Shown piece by piece: positions 13,121 to 19,119 of a DNA stretch of 20,000 bases. The stretch's first letter is position 1. Each line of letters begins with the position of its first letter. The stretch is taken from the NCBI GenBank assembly GCA_964509685.1, contig CAZDYQ010000057.1, positions 1-20,000 of the forward strand, given 5' to 3'. This stretch comes from JAMLIN01 sp964509685 (lineage in GTDB: Bacteria > Pseudomonadota > Gammaproteobacteria > Burkholderiales > Burkholderiaceae_E). The position numbers and the translations under genes are program-made. The notes under the pieces were generated by a model. That model saw only the letters and a program-made list of their open reading frames with translations. It searched no databases and was not told the origin of the DNA.

Positions 13121-13975
13121 TCAGGCTTCGGGGGGCGCGGCGTGCGCCTGGCGCCGGTAGAGGAAGTCGAGCACCCGGTGGCGGCAGCGCAGCCATTGCG
13201 GATCCTCGGCGAGGGCGACCCGGTCGCGCGGCCTGGGCAGCGTGACATCCACGATCCCGCCGATCGTGGCCGCCGGCCCGTTGGTCATCATCACGATGCG
13301 GTCCGACAGCAGCACCGCCTCGTCGACGTCGTGCGTCACCATCACGACGGTGCTGCCCGACTCGGCCACGATGCGCATCAGCTCGTCCTGCAGGTGCGCC
13401 CGCGTGAGCGCGTCGAGCGCACCGAAGGGCTCGTCCATCAGCAGGACCCGCGGCTGCATCGCGAGCGCCCTCGCGATCCCGACGCGCTGCTTCATGCCGC
13501 CGGAGATCTCGCCGGGATGCTTGTGCGCGGCGTGGCTCATCCGCACCATCGCGAGCGCCGCGTCGACGCGCCGGACGAGCTCGGCGCGCCGCTCCGTTGC
13601 GCCGAAGACCTGCTCGACGGCGAGCATCACGTTGCCGTGGCAGGTGAGCCAGGGCAGCAGCGAATGGTTCTGGAAGACGACGGCGCGGTCGGGGCCGGGA
13701 CCGGACACTTCGCGCCCGTTGCACAGCACGACGCCCTCCGTGGGCAGCAGCAGGCCGGCGAGCAGGTTCAGCAGCGTGGACTTGCCGCAGCCGGAGTGGC
13801 CGATCAGCGTGACGAACTCGCCGGGCGCGACCCGCAGGTCGATCTCGCGCAGGGCGACGAAGCCGCCGCGCGCGCCGCCCCTGCCGGGAAAACCCATGCC
13901 GGCCGACTCGATCTCGATGATGGGGCGCGCGGCGGTGCCGACGACCGGGCGCACGGGGATGGCATCCAGGATCAT
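13121..13975 (-). CDS. nrtD: Nitrate/nitrite ABC transporter ATP-binding protein (NrtD/NasD type)
   Basis: A 284-residue ATPase that powers nitrate import with NrtA and NrtB. It has Walker A GHSGCGKST at 59-67, Q-loop Q102, the signature ISGGMKQR at 157-164, Walker B LLMDEP at 178-183 and switch H215. It belongs to the nitrate/sulfonate/taurine ATPase group; nitrate as substrate is inferred from the operon. It lacks the NrtA-like C-terminal domain of cyanobacterial NrtC, hence the name NrtD. The frame is open for nearly 100 codons upstream, overlapping nrtB, but ATG 13973-13975 is preceded by a strong GAGGAG (13982-13987) at 6-base spacing and is clearly the start. It is 20 bases after nrtB. 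Confidence 0.94.
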   Translation of the reverse strand: MILDAIPVRPVVGTAARPIIEIESAGMGFPGRGGARGGFVALREIDLRVAPGEFVTLIGHSGCGKSTLLNLLAGLLLPTEGVVLCNGREVSGPGPDRAVVFQNHSLLPWLTCHGNVMLAVEQVFGATERRAELVRRVDAALAMVRMSHAAHKHPGEISGGMKQRVGIARALAMQPRVLLMDEPFGALDALTRAHLQDELMRIVAESGSTVVMVTHDVDEAVLLSDRIVMMTNGPAATIGGIVDVTLPRPRDRVALAEDPQWLRCRHRVLDFLYRRQAHAAPPEA

Positions 13976-13995
13976 CTCGTGCTCCTCGTGCGGAA

Positions 13996-14913
13996 TCAGG
14001 CGGCCTCGTGGCCAAGGCGTCGTGCCAGCCACAGGAGCGACTGCTCGAGCAGGAGCCCCACCACACCGATGATCGCGATCGCGACCAGGATGTGCGGGAT
14101 CGACAGGTTGTTCCACTCGTCCCACACCCAGAAGCCGATGCCGATCCCGCCGGTCAGCATTTCGGCGGCGACGATGACGAGCCAGGCCGTGCCGATCGCG
14201 AGCCGCACGCCGGTCAGGATGTGGGGCAGTACCGCCGGCAGCAGGATCCGCGTCGCGGTCTTCCACTCGGAGAGGTTCAGCACGCGCGCCACGTTGAGGT
14301 AATCCTGCGGGACGCTGCGCACGCCCTGCGCGGTGTTCAGCACCATGGGCCAGACCGAGCAGATGAAGATCACCCAGATCGCCGCCGGGTCGGCGGCCTT
14401 GAACACGAGCAGGCCGATCGGCAGCCAGGCGAGCGGCGAGACCGGCCGCAGCAGGCTCATCACCGGCGCGCTCGCCGCCGAGGCGAAGCGCGAGCGCCCG
14501 ATCAGGAAGCCGGCGGGAATGCCGACGAGCGCCGCGAGCCCGAAGCCGATGCCGACGCGCTGGAGCGAATACAGCACGTTCCAGCCGATGCCCATGTCGT
14601 TCGGACCGTTGCGGTAGAACGGGTCGGCGAACAGGGCCAGCGCCGCGTCGAGGGTTTCGCCGGGGCCGGCGAAGCCCGACACCCGGCCCGCAACCGCCGC
14701 CCAGGCGACGAGCAGCAGGCCGACGCCGAAGAGCGGCGCGAGGGCATGGTCGACCAGCGCCCGCGAGGTCGCGGACCGCGGTGCGCGCCGCGCGACGGGC
14801 ACCGGGGCGGCGAGCTCGCGCGGCCTGGCGCGGACGGCGGCGACCGCCCGGGGCGCGGCGGCCGGGCGCGCCGCTTCCGGCGCGACGTCCTGTTCGAGAA
14901 CGACGGAATACAT
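13996..14913 (-). CDS. nrtB: Nitrate/nitrite ABC transporter permease (NrtB/NasE type)
   Basis: A 305-residue inner-membrane permease of the nitrate/sulfonate import family. About six membrane segments are apparent, near residues 57-76, 118-139, 150-172, 176-194, 230-250 and 272-292. The cytoplasmic coupling loop is seen around 207-240, with ARVLNLSEWKTATRILLP corresponding to the EAA motif. The first 50 residues are an Ala/Pro/Arg-rich tail without a predicted fold. The start ATG (14911-14913) has AGGAG about 8 bases upstream. It lies 25 bases after nrtA and 20 bases before nrtD. Substrate assignment rests on its position between the NrtA-like binding protein and the nitrite reductase genes. 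Confidence 0.93.
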   Translation of the reverse strand: MYSVVLEQDVAPEAARPAAAPRAVAAVRARPRELAAPVPVARRAPRSATSRALVDHALAPLFGVGLLLVAWAAVAGRVSGFAGPGETLDAALALFADPFYRNGPNDMGIGWNVLYSLQRVGIGFGLAALVGIPAGFLIGRSRFASAASAPVMSLLRPVSPLAWLPIGLLVFKAADPAAIWVIFICSVWPMVLNTAQGVRSVPQDYLNVARVLNLSEWKTATRILLPAVLPHILTGVRLAIGTAWLVIVAAEMLTGGIGIGFWVWDEWNNLSIPHILVAIAIIGVVGLLLEQSLLWLARRLGHEAA

Positions 14914-14938
14914 GGCGATCTCCTGGTGTCGGCCGGTG

Positions 14939-16336
14939 CTAGGCGTTGGCTCGGGCGAGCTCGTCGAGCGAGAACTTCATCGAGTGCACCGCGAACTGGC
15001 GCAGGTAGTCGACGGGGCGCTTCGGGTCGAAGGGGATCCCGTCGAAGAAGCGATCGGGCCCCATCGGGATCGGGTTGGTCGCATCGGCGAGCGTCCATGC
15101 GCCCGCATTCGAGCCCTCGGTCTTCTCGTCGACCGTGGGATACGGCAGGCCGAGCTGCTGGGCGGCCTCGCGGTAGAGGTCGGGCCGGTAGACGCGGGCG
15201 GCGACCTCGCGCAGGCGGATGGGACTCTCCACCTGGCCCCAGCGAATCATCTGCGTGAGGAACCATGTCGCATGGGAGCGCCACGGGAACGTCGCCGCGT
15301 AGCGGTAGAAGACGTTGAAGTCCGGCATCGACACCGCGGCCTCCCCCGGCGCGTAGCGCCAGGATCCCGTCATCGACTGCGCGACCACCGCCTCGGGGGC
15401 GTTGACGTAGGCCTTCTGCGAGATGATCCGCACCACTTCCGCCCGGTTGCCCGGCTCGTCGGCCCAGCGCGCCGCCTCGATCAGCGCGCGTATCACGGCC
15501 CGGTGCGTGTTCGGATGCGCCTCGTCCCACGCCGCGTTCACGCCGAAGACCTTCTCGGGGTTGTTGTTCCAGATCTCGTAGTTGGTGACGATCGAGCGGC
15601 CGATGCCCATCTCGATCGCCCGCTGGTTCCACGGCTCGCCGACGCAGTAGCCGACGATGTTGCCGGCCGAGAGGTTCGCGACCATTTGCGGCGGCGGCAC
15701 GACGATCAGGCGGATGTCGCGGTCCGGGTCGATGCCCGCCGAGGCCATCCAGTAGCGGATCTCGTAGTTGTGCGTGGAGACGGGAAACACCATCGCGAAG
15801 GTCATCGGCGGCCTGCCCGCCGCCTTGTCGGCCTCGATGACCTTCTTCAGCGCCCGCGCGGTCGTCGGCCGCGGCGCGTTCATCGCCTCCGGGTCGGCCT
15901 CGACCATGCGCTCGTACAGCTCGTTCGAGACGGTGATCCCGTTGCCATTGAGGTCCATCGAGAACGCGGTGACCGTGGGCGTGCGGGTCGCGCCGATCCC
16001 GAGCGTCGCGGCGAGCGGCATGCCGGCGAGCATGTGTGCCCCGTCGAGCGCGCCGAGCGCCACCTTGTCGCGGATGTTCGCCCACGACGACTCCTTGGTG
16101 ACGGTGACGTCGAGGCCCTGCGCCGCGAAGAAGCCCTTCTCGCGCGCGACCACGATCGGCGCGCAGTCGGTGAGCGGGATGATCCCGAAGGTAAGCGACG
16201 TCTTCTCGAGCTTCTCGCCGGCCGCCCAGGCCCCGGCGCGAACGCCCGGGTCCACGAGGCAGGCGAGCGAGGTGCCGGTCGCCGCGGCGAGGAAGCGCCG
16301 GCGGCGGATGTCCGGCGTGCGATGCGATTCGATCAT
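14939..16336 (-). CDS. nrtA: Nitrate-binding periplasmic protein (NrtA/NasF type) with a Tat signal
   Basis: A 465-residue CmpA/NrtA-family solute-binding protein that should capture nitrate or nitrite for NrtBD. The N-terminus has a twin-arginine motif, R12-R13-R14-F15-L16, followed by a hydrophobic stretch. Cleavage is likely near A38 (AWA/A), so export should be by the Tat pathway; C26 is not in a good lipobox. The NrtA-like core begins at LTFGIIPLTDCAPIV and includes the conserved GYCVGEPWNQRA block. The frame is open 36 codons further upstream, but that stretch is the leader hairpin region. ATG 16334-16336 with AGGA at 16346-16349 is the start. It is the first gene of the operon and lies 19 bases after the leader terminator, so its expression should depend on antitermination. 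Confidence 0.94.
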   Translation of the reverse strand: MIESHRTPDIRRRRFLAAATGTSLACLVDPGVRAGAWAAGEKLEKTSLTFGIIPLTDCAPIVVAREKGFFAAQGLDVTVTKESSWANIRDKVALGALDGAHMLAGMPLAATLGIGATRTPTVTAFSMDLNGNGITVSNELYERMVEADPEAMNAPRPTTARALKKVIEADKAAGRPPMTFAMVFPVSTHNYEIRYWMASAGIDPDRDIRLIVVPPPQMVANLSAGNIVGYCVGEPWNQRAIEMGIGRSIVTNYEIWNNNPEKVFGVNAAWDEAHPNTHRAVIRALIEAARWADEPGNRAEVVRIISQKAYVNAPEAVVAQSMTGSWRYAPGEAAVSMPDFNVFYRYAATFPWRSHATWFLTQMIRWGQVESPIRLREVAARVYRPDLYREAAQQLGLPYPTVDEKTEGSNAGAWTLADATNPIPMGPDRFFDGIPFDPKRPVDYLRQFAVHSMKFSLDELARANA

Positions 16337-16355
16337 GAGTGCGCGTCCTGGGCTG

Positions 16356-16397
16356 AAAACGAAAAGGCGCCACCGTGCCTCGCGGCACGGTGACGCC
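16356..16397 (-). terminator. Intrinsic terminator in the nrtA leader (attenuator)
   Basis: In minus-strand RNA the 5' arm (16384-16397) and 3' arm (16366-16379) form a 14-pair stem with one G-U pair, closed by a GCGA tetraloop (16380-16383) and followed by UUUUCGUUUU (16356-16365). It sits between the sigma-54 promoter and the nrtA start, with no gene ending just before it, so it is an attenuator rather than an end-of-gene terminator. Its 5' arm shares bases 16389-16397 with the second ANTAR hairpin, so the two folds exclude each other. Confidence 0.92.
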
Positions 16398-16406
16398 GTT
16401 GTCACC
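16389..16406 (-). promoter_or_regulatory. ANTAR target hairpin P2 (antiterminator), overlapping the terminator
   Basis: In RNA sense the stem is GGUGAC/GUCACC (six perfect pairs) with the hexaloop AACGGC, so A is at loop position 1 and G at position 4. These are the two loop bases known to be conserved in ANTAR-protein RNA targets. The 3' arm and the last loop bases are also the start of the terminator 5' arm. Binding of NasT to P1-P2 should therefore prevent the terminator from forming. Confidence 0.88.
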
Positions 16407-16410
16407 TGTT

Positions 16411-16432
16411 GCACCGACCCCCTTGTCGGCGC
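16411..16432 (-). promoter_or_regulatory. ANTAR target hairpin P1
   Basis: In RNA sense the stem is GCGCCGAC/GUCGGUGC, eight pairs including one G-U, with the hexaloop AAGGGG (A at loop position 1, G at position 4). It is separated from P2 by a four-base linker, AACA. It begins about five bases after the predicted sigma-54 transcription start near 16437, so it would be the first structure made in the nascent RNA. Confidence 0.87.
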
Positions 16433-16448
16433 GTTCGGCCTCACCTAC

Positions 16449-16463
16449 GCAAGTCGTGTGCCA
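16449..16463 (-). promoter_or_regulatory. Sigma-54 promoter of the nrtA operon
   Basis: The minus-strand sequence TGGCACACGACTTGC matches the -24/-12 consensus TGGCACG-N4-TTGC at all but one position, and the GG and GC pairs are correctly spaced. The predicted start is near 16437, giving a leader of about 100 bases that contains exactly P1, P2 and the terminator. Nitrogen control by NtrC is inferred from this and from the dyads upstream. Confidence 0.9.
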
Positions 16464-16538
16464 GCCGCGCGGTACCGCACACAAGCGCGTCCTGGCGCGC
16501 CATTGCGGCCCCCACGGGGAGGTGGGCACGCGGGCGGC

Positions 16539-16555
16539 CGCACCGGGCGGGTGCG
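16539..16555. promoter_or_regulatory. NtrC-type enhancer dyad
   Basis: The sequence CGCACCGGGCGGGTGCG is a perfect six-base inverted repeat around a five-base centre and contains the GCACC-N5-GGTGC core known for NtrC sites. Its centre is about 110 bases upstream of the predicted nrtA start point, a usual distance for an NtrC enhancer. Confidence 0.75.
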
Positions 16556-16561
16556 CCGCAG

Positions 16562-16576
16562 GCACCGCCGCCGTGC
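16562..16576. promoter_or_regulatory. Second, weaker NtrC-type dyad
   Basis: GCACC (16562-16566) and CGTGC (16572-16576) are separated by five bases, one mismatch from the GCACC-N5-GGTGC core. Its centre is 22 bases, about two helical turns, from the better dyad at 16539. That spacing would suit cooperative binding on one DNA face. Alone it would be weak evidence in such GC-rich DNA. Confidence 0.45.
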
Positions 16577-16587
16577 GCGGCGCACCA

Positions 16588-17214
16588 TCAGCTGAGCAGG
16601 CGCGATGCCTCGATCACGCGCTCGGCGGCCTTCGCCAGCGACTCCTTGCGGTCCATCGCCAGGCGGCGCAACCGCGTGTACGCCTCTTCCTCGGAAAGGC
16701 CCAGGCGGTCCATGAGCAGGCCCTTGGCGCGCTCCACGGCCTGGCGCCCGGCCAGCCGGTCGCGCGCCCGGTCGAGCTCCTCGCGCAGCGCGCGCTCGAT
16801 CTCGAAGCGGGCCATCGCGACCTCGAGCACCGGCCTCACGCGCTCGGGCGACAGGCCGGCGACGACGTAGCCGCTCACGCCCGCGGCGATGGCCTTGCGG
16901 GCGTTGGAGGTGTCCTGGTCGTCCGTGAAGAGGACGATCGGGCGCGGCGCGTCGCGCGTCGCCTGGCAGACGTGCTCGAGCGCGTCGCGCCAGTCCGACG
17001 AGGACTCGATGATGATGAGGTCCGGCTGCTCGTTGGCGACCACGTCGAGGACGCCGAGGCCCGCCGGCAGGACGCCGACGACCTCGCAGCCGGACCGCAC
17101 GAGGCCGTCGCGCAGGGCATCGTGCATCGCCTTGTCGAACGTCGGCCGGTCGCAGACGACCAGCACGCGCAGGCTGCCGGGTTCGGCCCGGCCGGGAGGA
17201 GAGGATCGAGTCAT
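16588..17214 (-). CDS. nasT: NasT-type ANTAR antitermination regulator with a degenerate receiver domain
   Basis: A 208-residue RNA-binding response regulator of the AmiR/NasT group. The receiver-like domain (about 15-135) is degenerate: the phospho-acceptor position has E70 in DLIIIESSS, the acidic pair is C21-D22, and the usual lysine position has A119. Phosphorylation is therefore unlikely. A coiled helix follows (about 137-158), then the ANTAR domain (160-201) with ERAKGLLM, EEEAY and the final AERVI helix. Family members bind paired hexaloop hairpins in leader RNA and stop a terminator from forming; exactly such a leader lies directly downstream, before nrtA. The start ATG has a weak ribosome site. 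Its usual inhibitor NasS, a nitrate-binding NrtA relative without a signal peptide, is not encoded here. It has its own sigma-54 promoter. Confidence 0.93.
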   Translation of the reverse strand: MTRSSPPGRAEPGSLRVLVVCDRPTFDKAMHDALRDGLVRSGCEVVGVLPAGLGVLDVVANEQPDLIIIESSSDWRDALEHVCQATRDAPRPIVLFTDDQDTSNARKAIAAGVSGYVVAGLSPERVRPVLEVAMARFEIERALREELDRARDRLAGRQAVERAKGLLMDRLGLSEEEAYTRLRRLAMDRKESLAKAAERVIEASRLLS

Positions 17215-17266
17215 GACTGCTGGCGCACCCCGAGGGCGCGCCGTGGGTTACGCGCCCACCGCTAGC

Positions 17267-17281
17267 GCAAGAGCCGTGCCA
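17267..17281 (-). promoter_or_regulatory. Sigma-54 promoter of nasT
   Basis: The minus-strand sequence TGGCACGGCTCTTGC is an exact match to TGGCACG-N4-TTGC. The predicted start is near 17255, about 40 bases before the nasT ATG. No clear NtrC dyad is seen in the next 150 bases upstream, which lie inside sirB; the dyads near 16547 are about 700 bases away. A GGGCGCG/CGCGCCC inverted repeat (17234-17240 and 17251-17257) sits at the predicted 5' end of the RNA. Confidence 0.85.
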
Positions 17282-17291
17282 GCGACGAGGC

Positions 17292-17313
17292 CATCGCCCA
17301 TAATCGGGCGATG
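17292..17313. repeat. Perfect 8-base inverted repeat over the sirB start codon
   Basis: Arms CATCGCCC (17292-17299) and GGGCGATG (17306-17313) flank a six-base centre, ATAATC. The right arm includes the sirB ATG, and the centre overlaps a CATAAT -10-like hexamer (17299-17304). It could be an operator or an RNA hairpin that hides the start codon; nothing in the sequence decides between these. Confidence 0.55.
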
Positions 17314-17703
17314 AGCGATTCCCCCGAGGCGGTGGTGTTCTTCTGCCATGGCTCGCCGGACGCGGCCTGGCGGGAGCCCTTCGACGCCATCCTCGCCGAG
17401 TTCCGCGCCAGCCACCCGGATCGGCCTGCCGCGCTTTGCTTCCTCGAACGGATGCGGCCGACCCTGCCCGAGGCGATCGACGACCTTGTCGCCGGCGGCG
17501 TGAAGGCGATGCGGGTGGTGCCGCTCTTCCTCGCGCCCGGCAAGCACACCCGCCTCGACCTGCCGGCCATGCTCGACGAGGCCCGCGGCCGCTGGCCGGG
17601 GCTGCGCGTGTCCGTCGCACCGACCCTCGCGGAGGATGCGGCGCTGCGCACGGCCATCGTGGCGCGGGCGGCGGGGGCGGACGACGCCCCGGGATCGCCC
17701 TAG
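17311..17703 (+). CDS. sirB: SirB/CbiX-type sirohydrochlorin chelatase, short form
   Basis: A 130-residue single-domain protein of the CbiX/SirB class II chelatase family, which inserts Fe(II) or Co(II) into sirohydrochlorin. Metal-binding histidines are seen in FFCHGSPDAAW (H14) and in VVPLFLAPGKHTRLDLP. The length fits the short SirB/CbiX-S forms. It is divergent from nasT and so belongs with the siroheme-needing nitrite reductase and with CobA, which makes the precursor. The iron form is favoured for that reason; cobalt cannot be excluded, and metH in the same window uses B12. The ATG at 17311 has no normal ribosome site. A CATAAT 12 bases upstream would allow a leaderless or nearly leaderless transcript. 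Confidence 0.85.
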   Translation: MSDSPEAVVFFCHGSPDAAWREPFDAILAEFRASHPDRPAALCFLERMRPTLPEAIDDLVAGGVKAMRVVPLFLAPGKHTRLDLPAMLDEARGRWPGLRVSVAPTLAEDAALRTAIVARAAGADDAPGSP

Positions 17704-17706
17704 AAT
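17701..17706 (+). promoter_or_regulatory. Candidate -10 element before the flavin monooxygenase gene
   Basis: TAGAAT overlaps the sirB stop codon and would start transcription about 40 bases before the GTG at 17753. No good -35 hexamer is present. The gap between sirB and the GTG is only 49 bases, so read-through from sirB is equally possible. Confidence 0.3.
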
Positions 17707-17752
17707 CTTGGCCGGGTGCCGCCCGGGCGCCATACCTCAAGGGGGAGTCACC

Positions 17753-19078
17753 GTGAAAGTCATCATCGCCGGCGCCGGGATCGGCGGGCTCACCGCCGCC
17801 CTGTCGCTGCACGAGGCGGGCATCGACGTCGAGGTCTACGAAGGGGTGGCGCGGATCGCGCCGCTCGGCGTCGGCATCAACTGCCTGCCGCATGCCGTGC
17901 GCGAGCTCACCGAGCTCGGCCTGGAGGATGCCCTGATGGCGGCCGGGGTCGCCACCCGCGAACTCGTCTACACGAACAAGTACGGCCAGCGGATCTGGCA
18001 GGAGGACCGCGGCCGCTACGCCGGCTACGACTGGCCCCAGGTGTCCCTGCATCGGGGTCGGCTCCAGATGATCCTCTACGAGGCGGCGCTGGAGCGGCTA
18101 GGGCCGGAGCGCATCCACCTCGACCATGCACTGGTGCGCTACGAACAGGACGACCACGGGGTGACCGCCCACTTCGCTTCCCGCCAGCTGCTGCCGAGCG
18201 GCGGCTCCGGCGGGCAGGCACCCGCGGAGCCGGCGTCCCGCGGCAGCGCCCGGGCCGACATCCTGGTGGCCGCCGACGGCATCCACTCCGCCGCGCGCCG
18301 CCAGCGCCATCCCGACGAGGGGCCGCCCATCTGGAACGGAGCGGTGCTCTGGCGCGGCGTGACCTTCGCAAAGCCCTTCCTGTCGGGCGCCTCGATGATC
18401 ATGGCCGGCCACGAATGGCAGAAGTTCGTGTGCTACCCGATCTCGGCGCCGCGCGAGGATGGCCTGCAGGAGATCAACTGGATCGCGGAGCTCAAGTTCC
18501 GCGACCGCAGCGGCGGCTTCCGGCCCGAGGACTGGAACCGGCCGGGCAGGCTCGAGGAGTTCCTGCCCGCCTTCGAGTCATGGGACTTCGGCTGGCTGGA
18601 CGCGCCCGGCCTGATCCGCGGGGCGCCCGGCTGCTTCGAGTTCCCCATGGTCGATCGCGACCCCCTCGATGCCTGGGCGGACGGCCGGGTCACGCTGCTG
18701 GGCGATGCCGCCCATCCGATGTACCCCATCGGCAGCAACGGCGCCTCGCAGGCGATCCTCGACGCCCGGGTGCTTTCGTGGCGGCTCGCGACCGAATCCG
18801 ATCCGCTCAGGGCGCTCGCCCTCTACGAGGAGGAACGCCGGCCCGCCACCGCGAAACTGGTGCTCGCCAACCGGCAGAACGGCCCCGAGAAGGTGATGCA
18901 GATGGCCGAGGAGCGCGCCCCGGACGGATTCGAGGATGTCCACGACGTGATCGATGCCGAGGAACTCACCCGGGTCGCCAACGAGTACAAGCGGATCGCC
19001 GGCTTCGACCGGGAGCAGCTCGCGGCCCGCCATTCCTACAGCGTCCGGCGCGATACGGCCCGGGCCGACTCGCGATAG
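17753..19078 (+). CDS. FAD-dependent class A aromatic monooxygenase (PhzS / salicylate hydroxylase-like)
   Basis: A 441-residue single-component flavoprotein hydroxylase that should use NAD(P)H and O2 to hydroxylate an aromatic or heteroaromatic compound. It shows the FAD Rossmann motif GAGIGG at 7-12, the DG motif D175-G176 in VAADGIHSAARR, and the GD motif G317-D318 in LLGDAAHP. These are followed by MYPIGSNGASQAILDA, a form familiar from PhzS-like flavin oxidoreductases. A Gly/Ser/Ala-rich insertion (about 145-165) precedes the DG motif. The start is GTG 17753 with GGGGGAG at 17741-17747; this makes the FAD fold begin at residue 2, whereas an upstream extension would run into sirB. A hydrolase follows 41 bases later. 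The substrate is not known. Confidence 0.88.
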   Translation: MKVIIAGAGIGGLTAALSLHEAGIDVEVYEGVARIAPLGVGINCLPHAVRELTELGLEDALMAAGVATRELVYTNKYGQRIWQEDRGRYAGYDWPQVSLHRGRLQMILYEAALERLGPERIHLDHALVRYEQDDHGVTAHFASRQLLPSGGSGGQAPAEPASRGSARADILVAADGIHSAARRQRHPDEGPPIWNGAVLWRGVTFAKPFLSGASMIMAGHEWQKFVCYPISAPREDGLQEINWIAELKFRDRSGGFRPEDWNRPGRLEEFLPAFESWDFGWLDAPGLIRGAPGCFEFPMVDRDPLDAWADGRVTLLGDAAHPMYPIGSNGASQAILDARVLSWRLATESDPLRALALYEEERRPATAKLVLANRQNGPEKVMQMAEERAPDGFEDVHDVIDAEELTRVANEYKRIAGFDREQLAARHSYSVRRDTARADSR

Positions 19079-19119
19079 GCTTGGGGTTTCCACGGGAAGC
19101 AAGCGAGAGGACTCATCGA

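Noticed and set aside
14018..14034. TGGCACG on the minus strand inside the end of nrtB, resembling a sigma-54 -24 box for nrtD
   Set aside because: The following sequence does not give TTGC at the needed four-base spacing, and the site lies inside a coding region with a tight operon downstream.
9902..14302. Very long open frame on the plus strand opposite nasA, nirD, nirB and the transporter genes (and similar ones opposite metH)
   Set aside because: It is a by-product of high GC content, which makes stop codons rare in antisense frames. The translation is low-complexity and Arg/Ala/His/Asp-rich with no recognisable domain, while the minus strand carries complete known families.
17225..17239. 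Possible NtrC dyad in the nasT leader (GCACC and GGCGC five bases apart)
   Set aside because: One arm is degenerate and the site would lie downstream of the predicted transcription start, which does not suit an activator.
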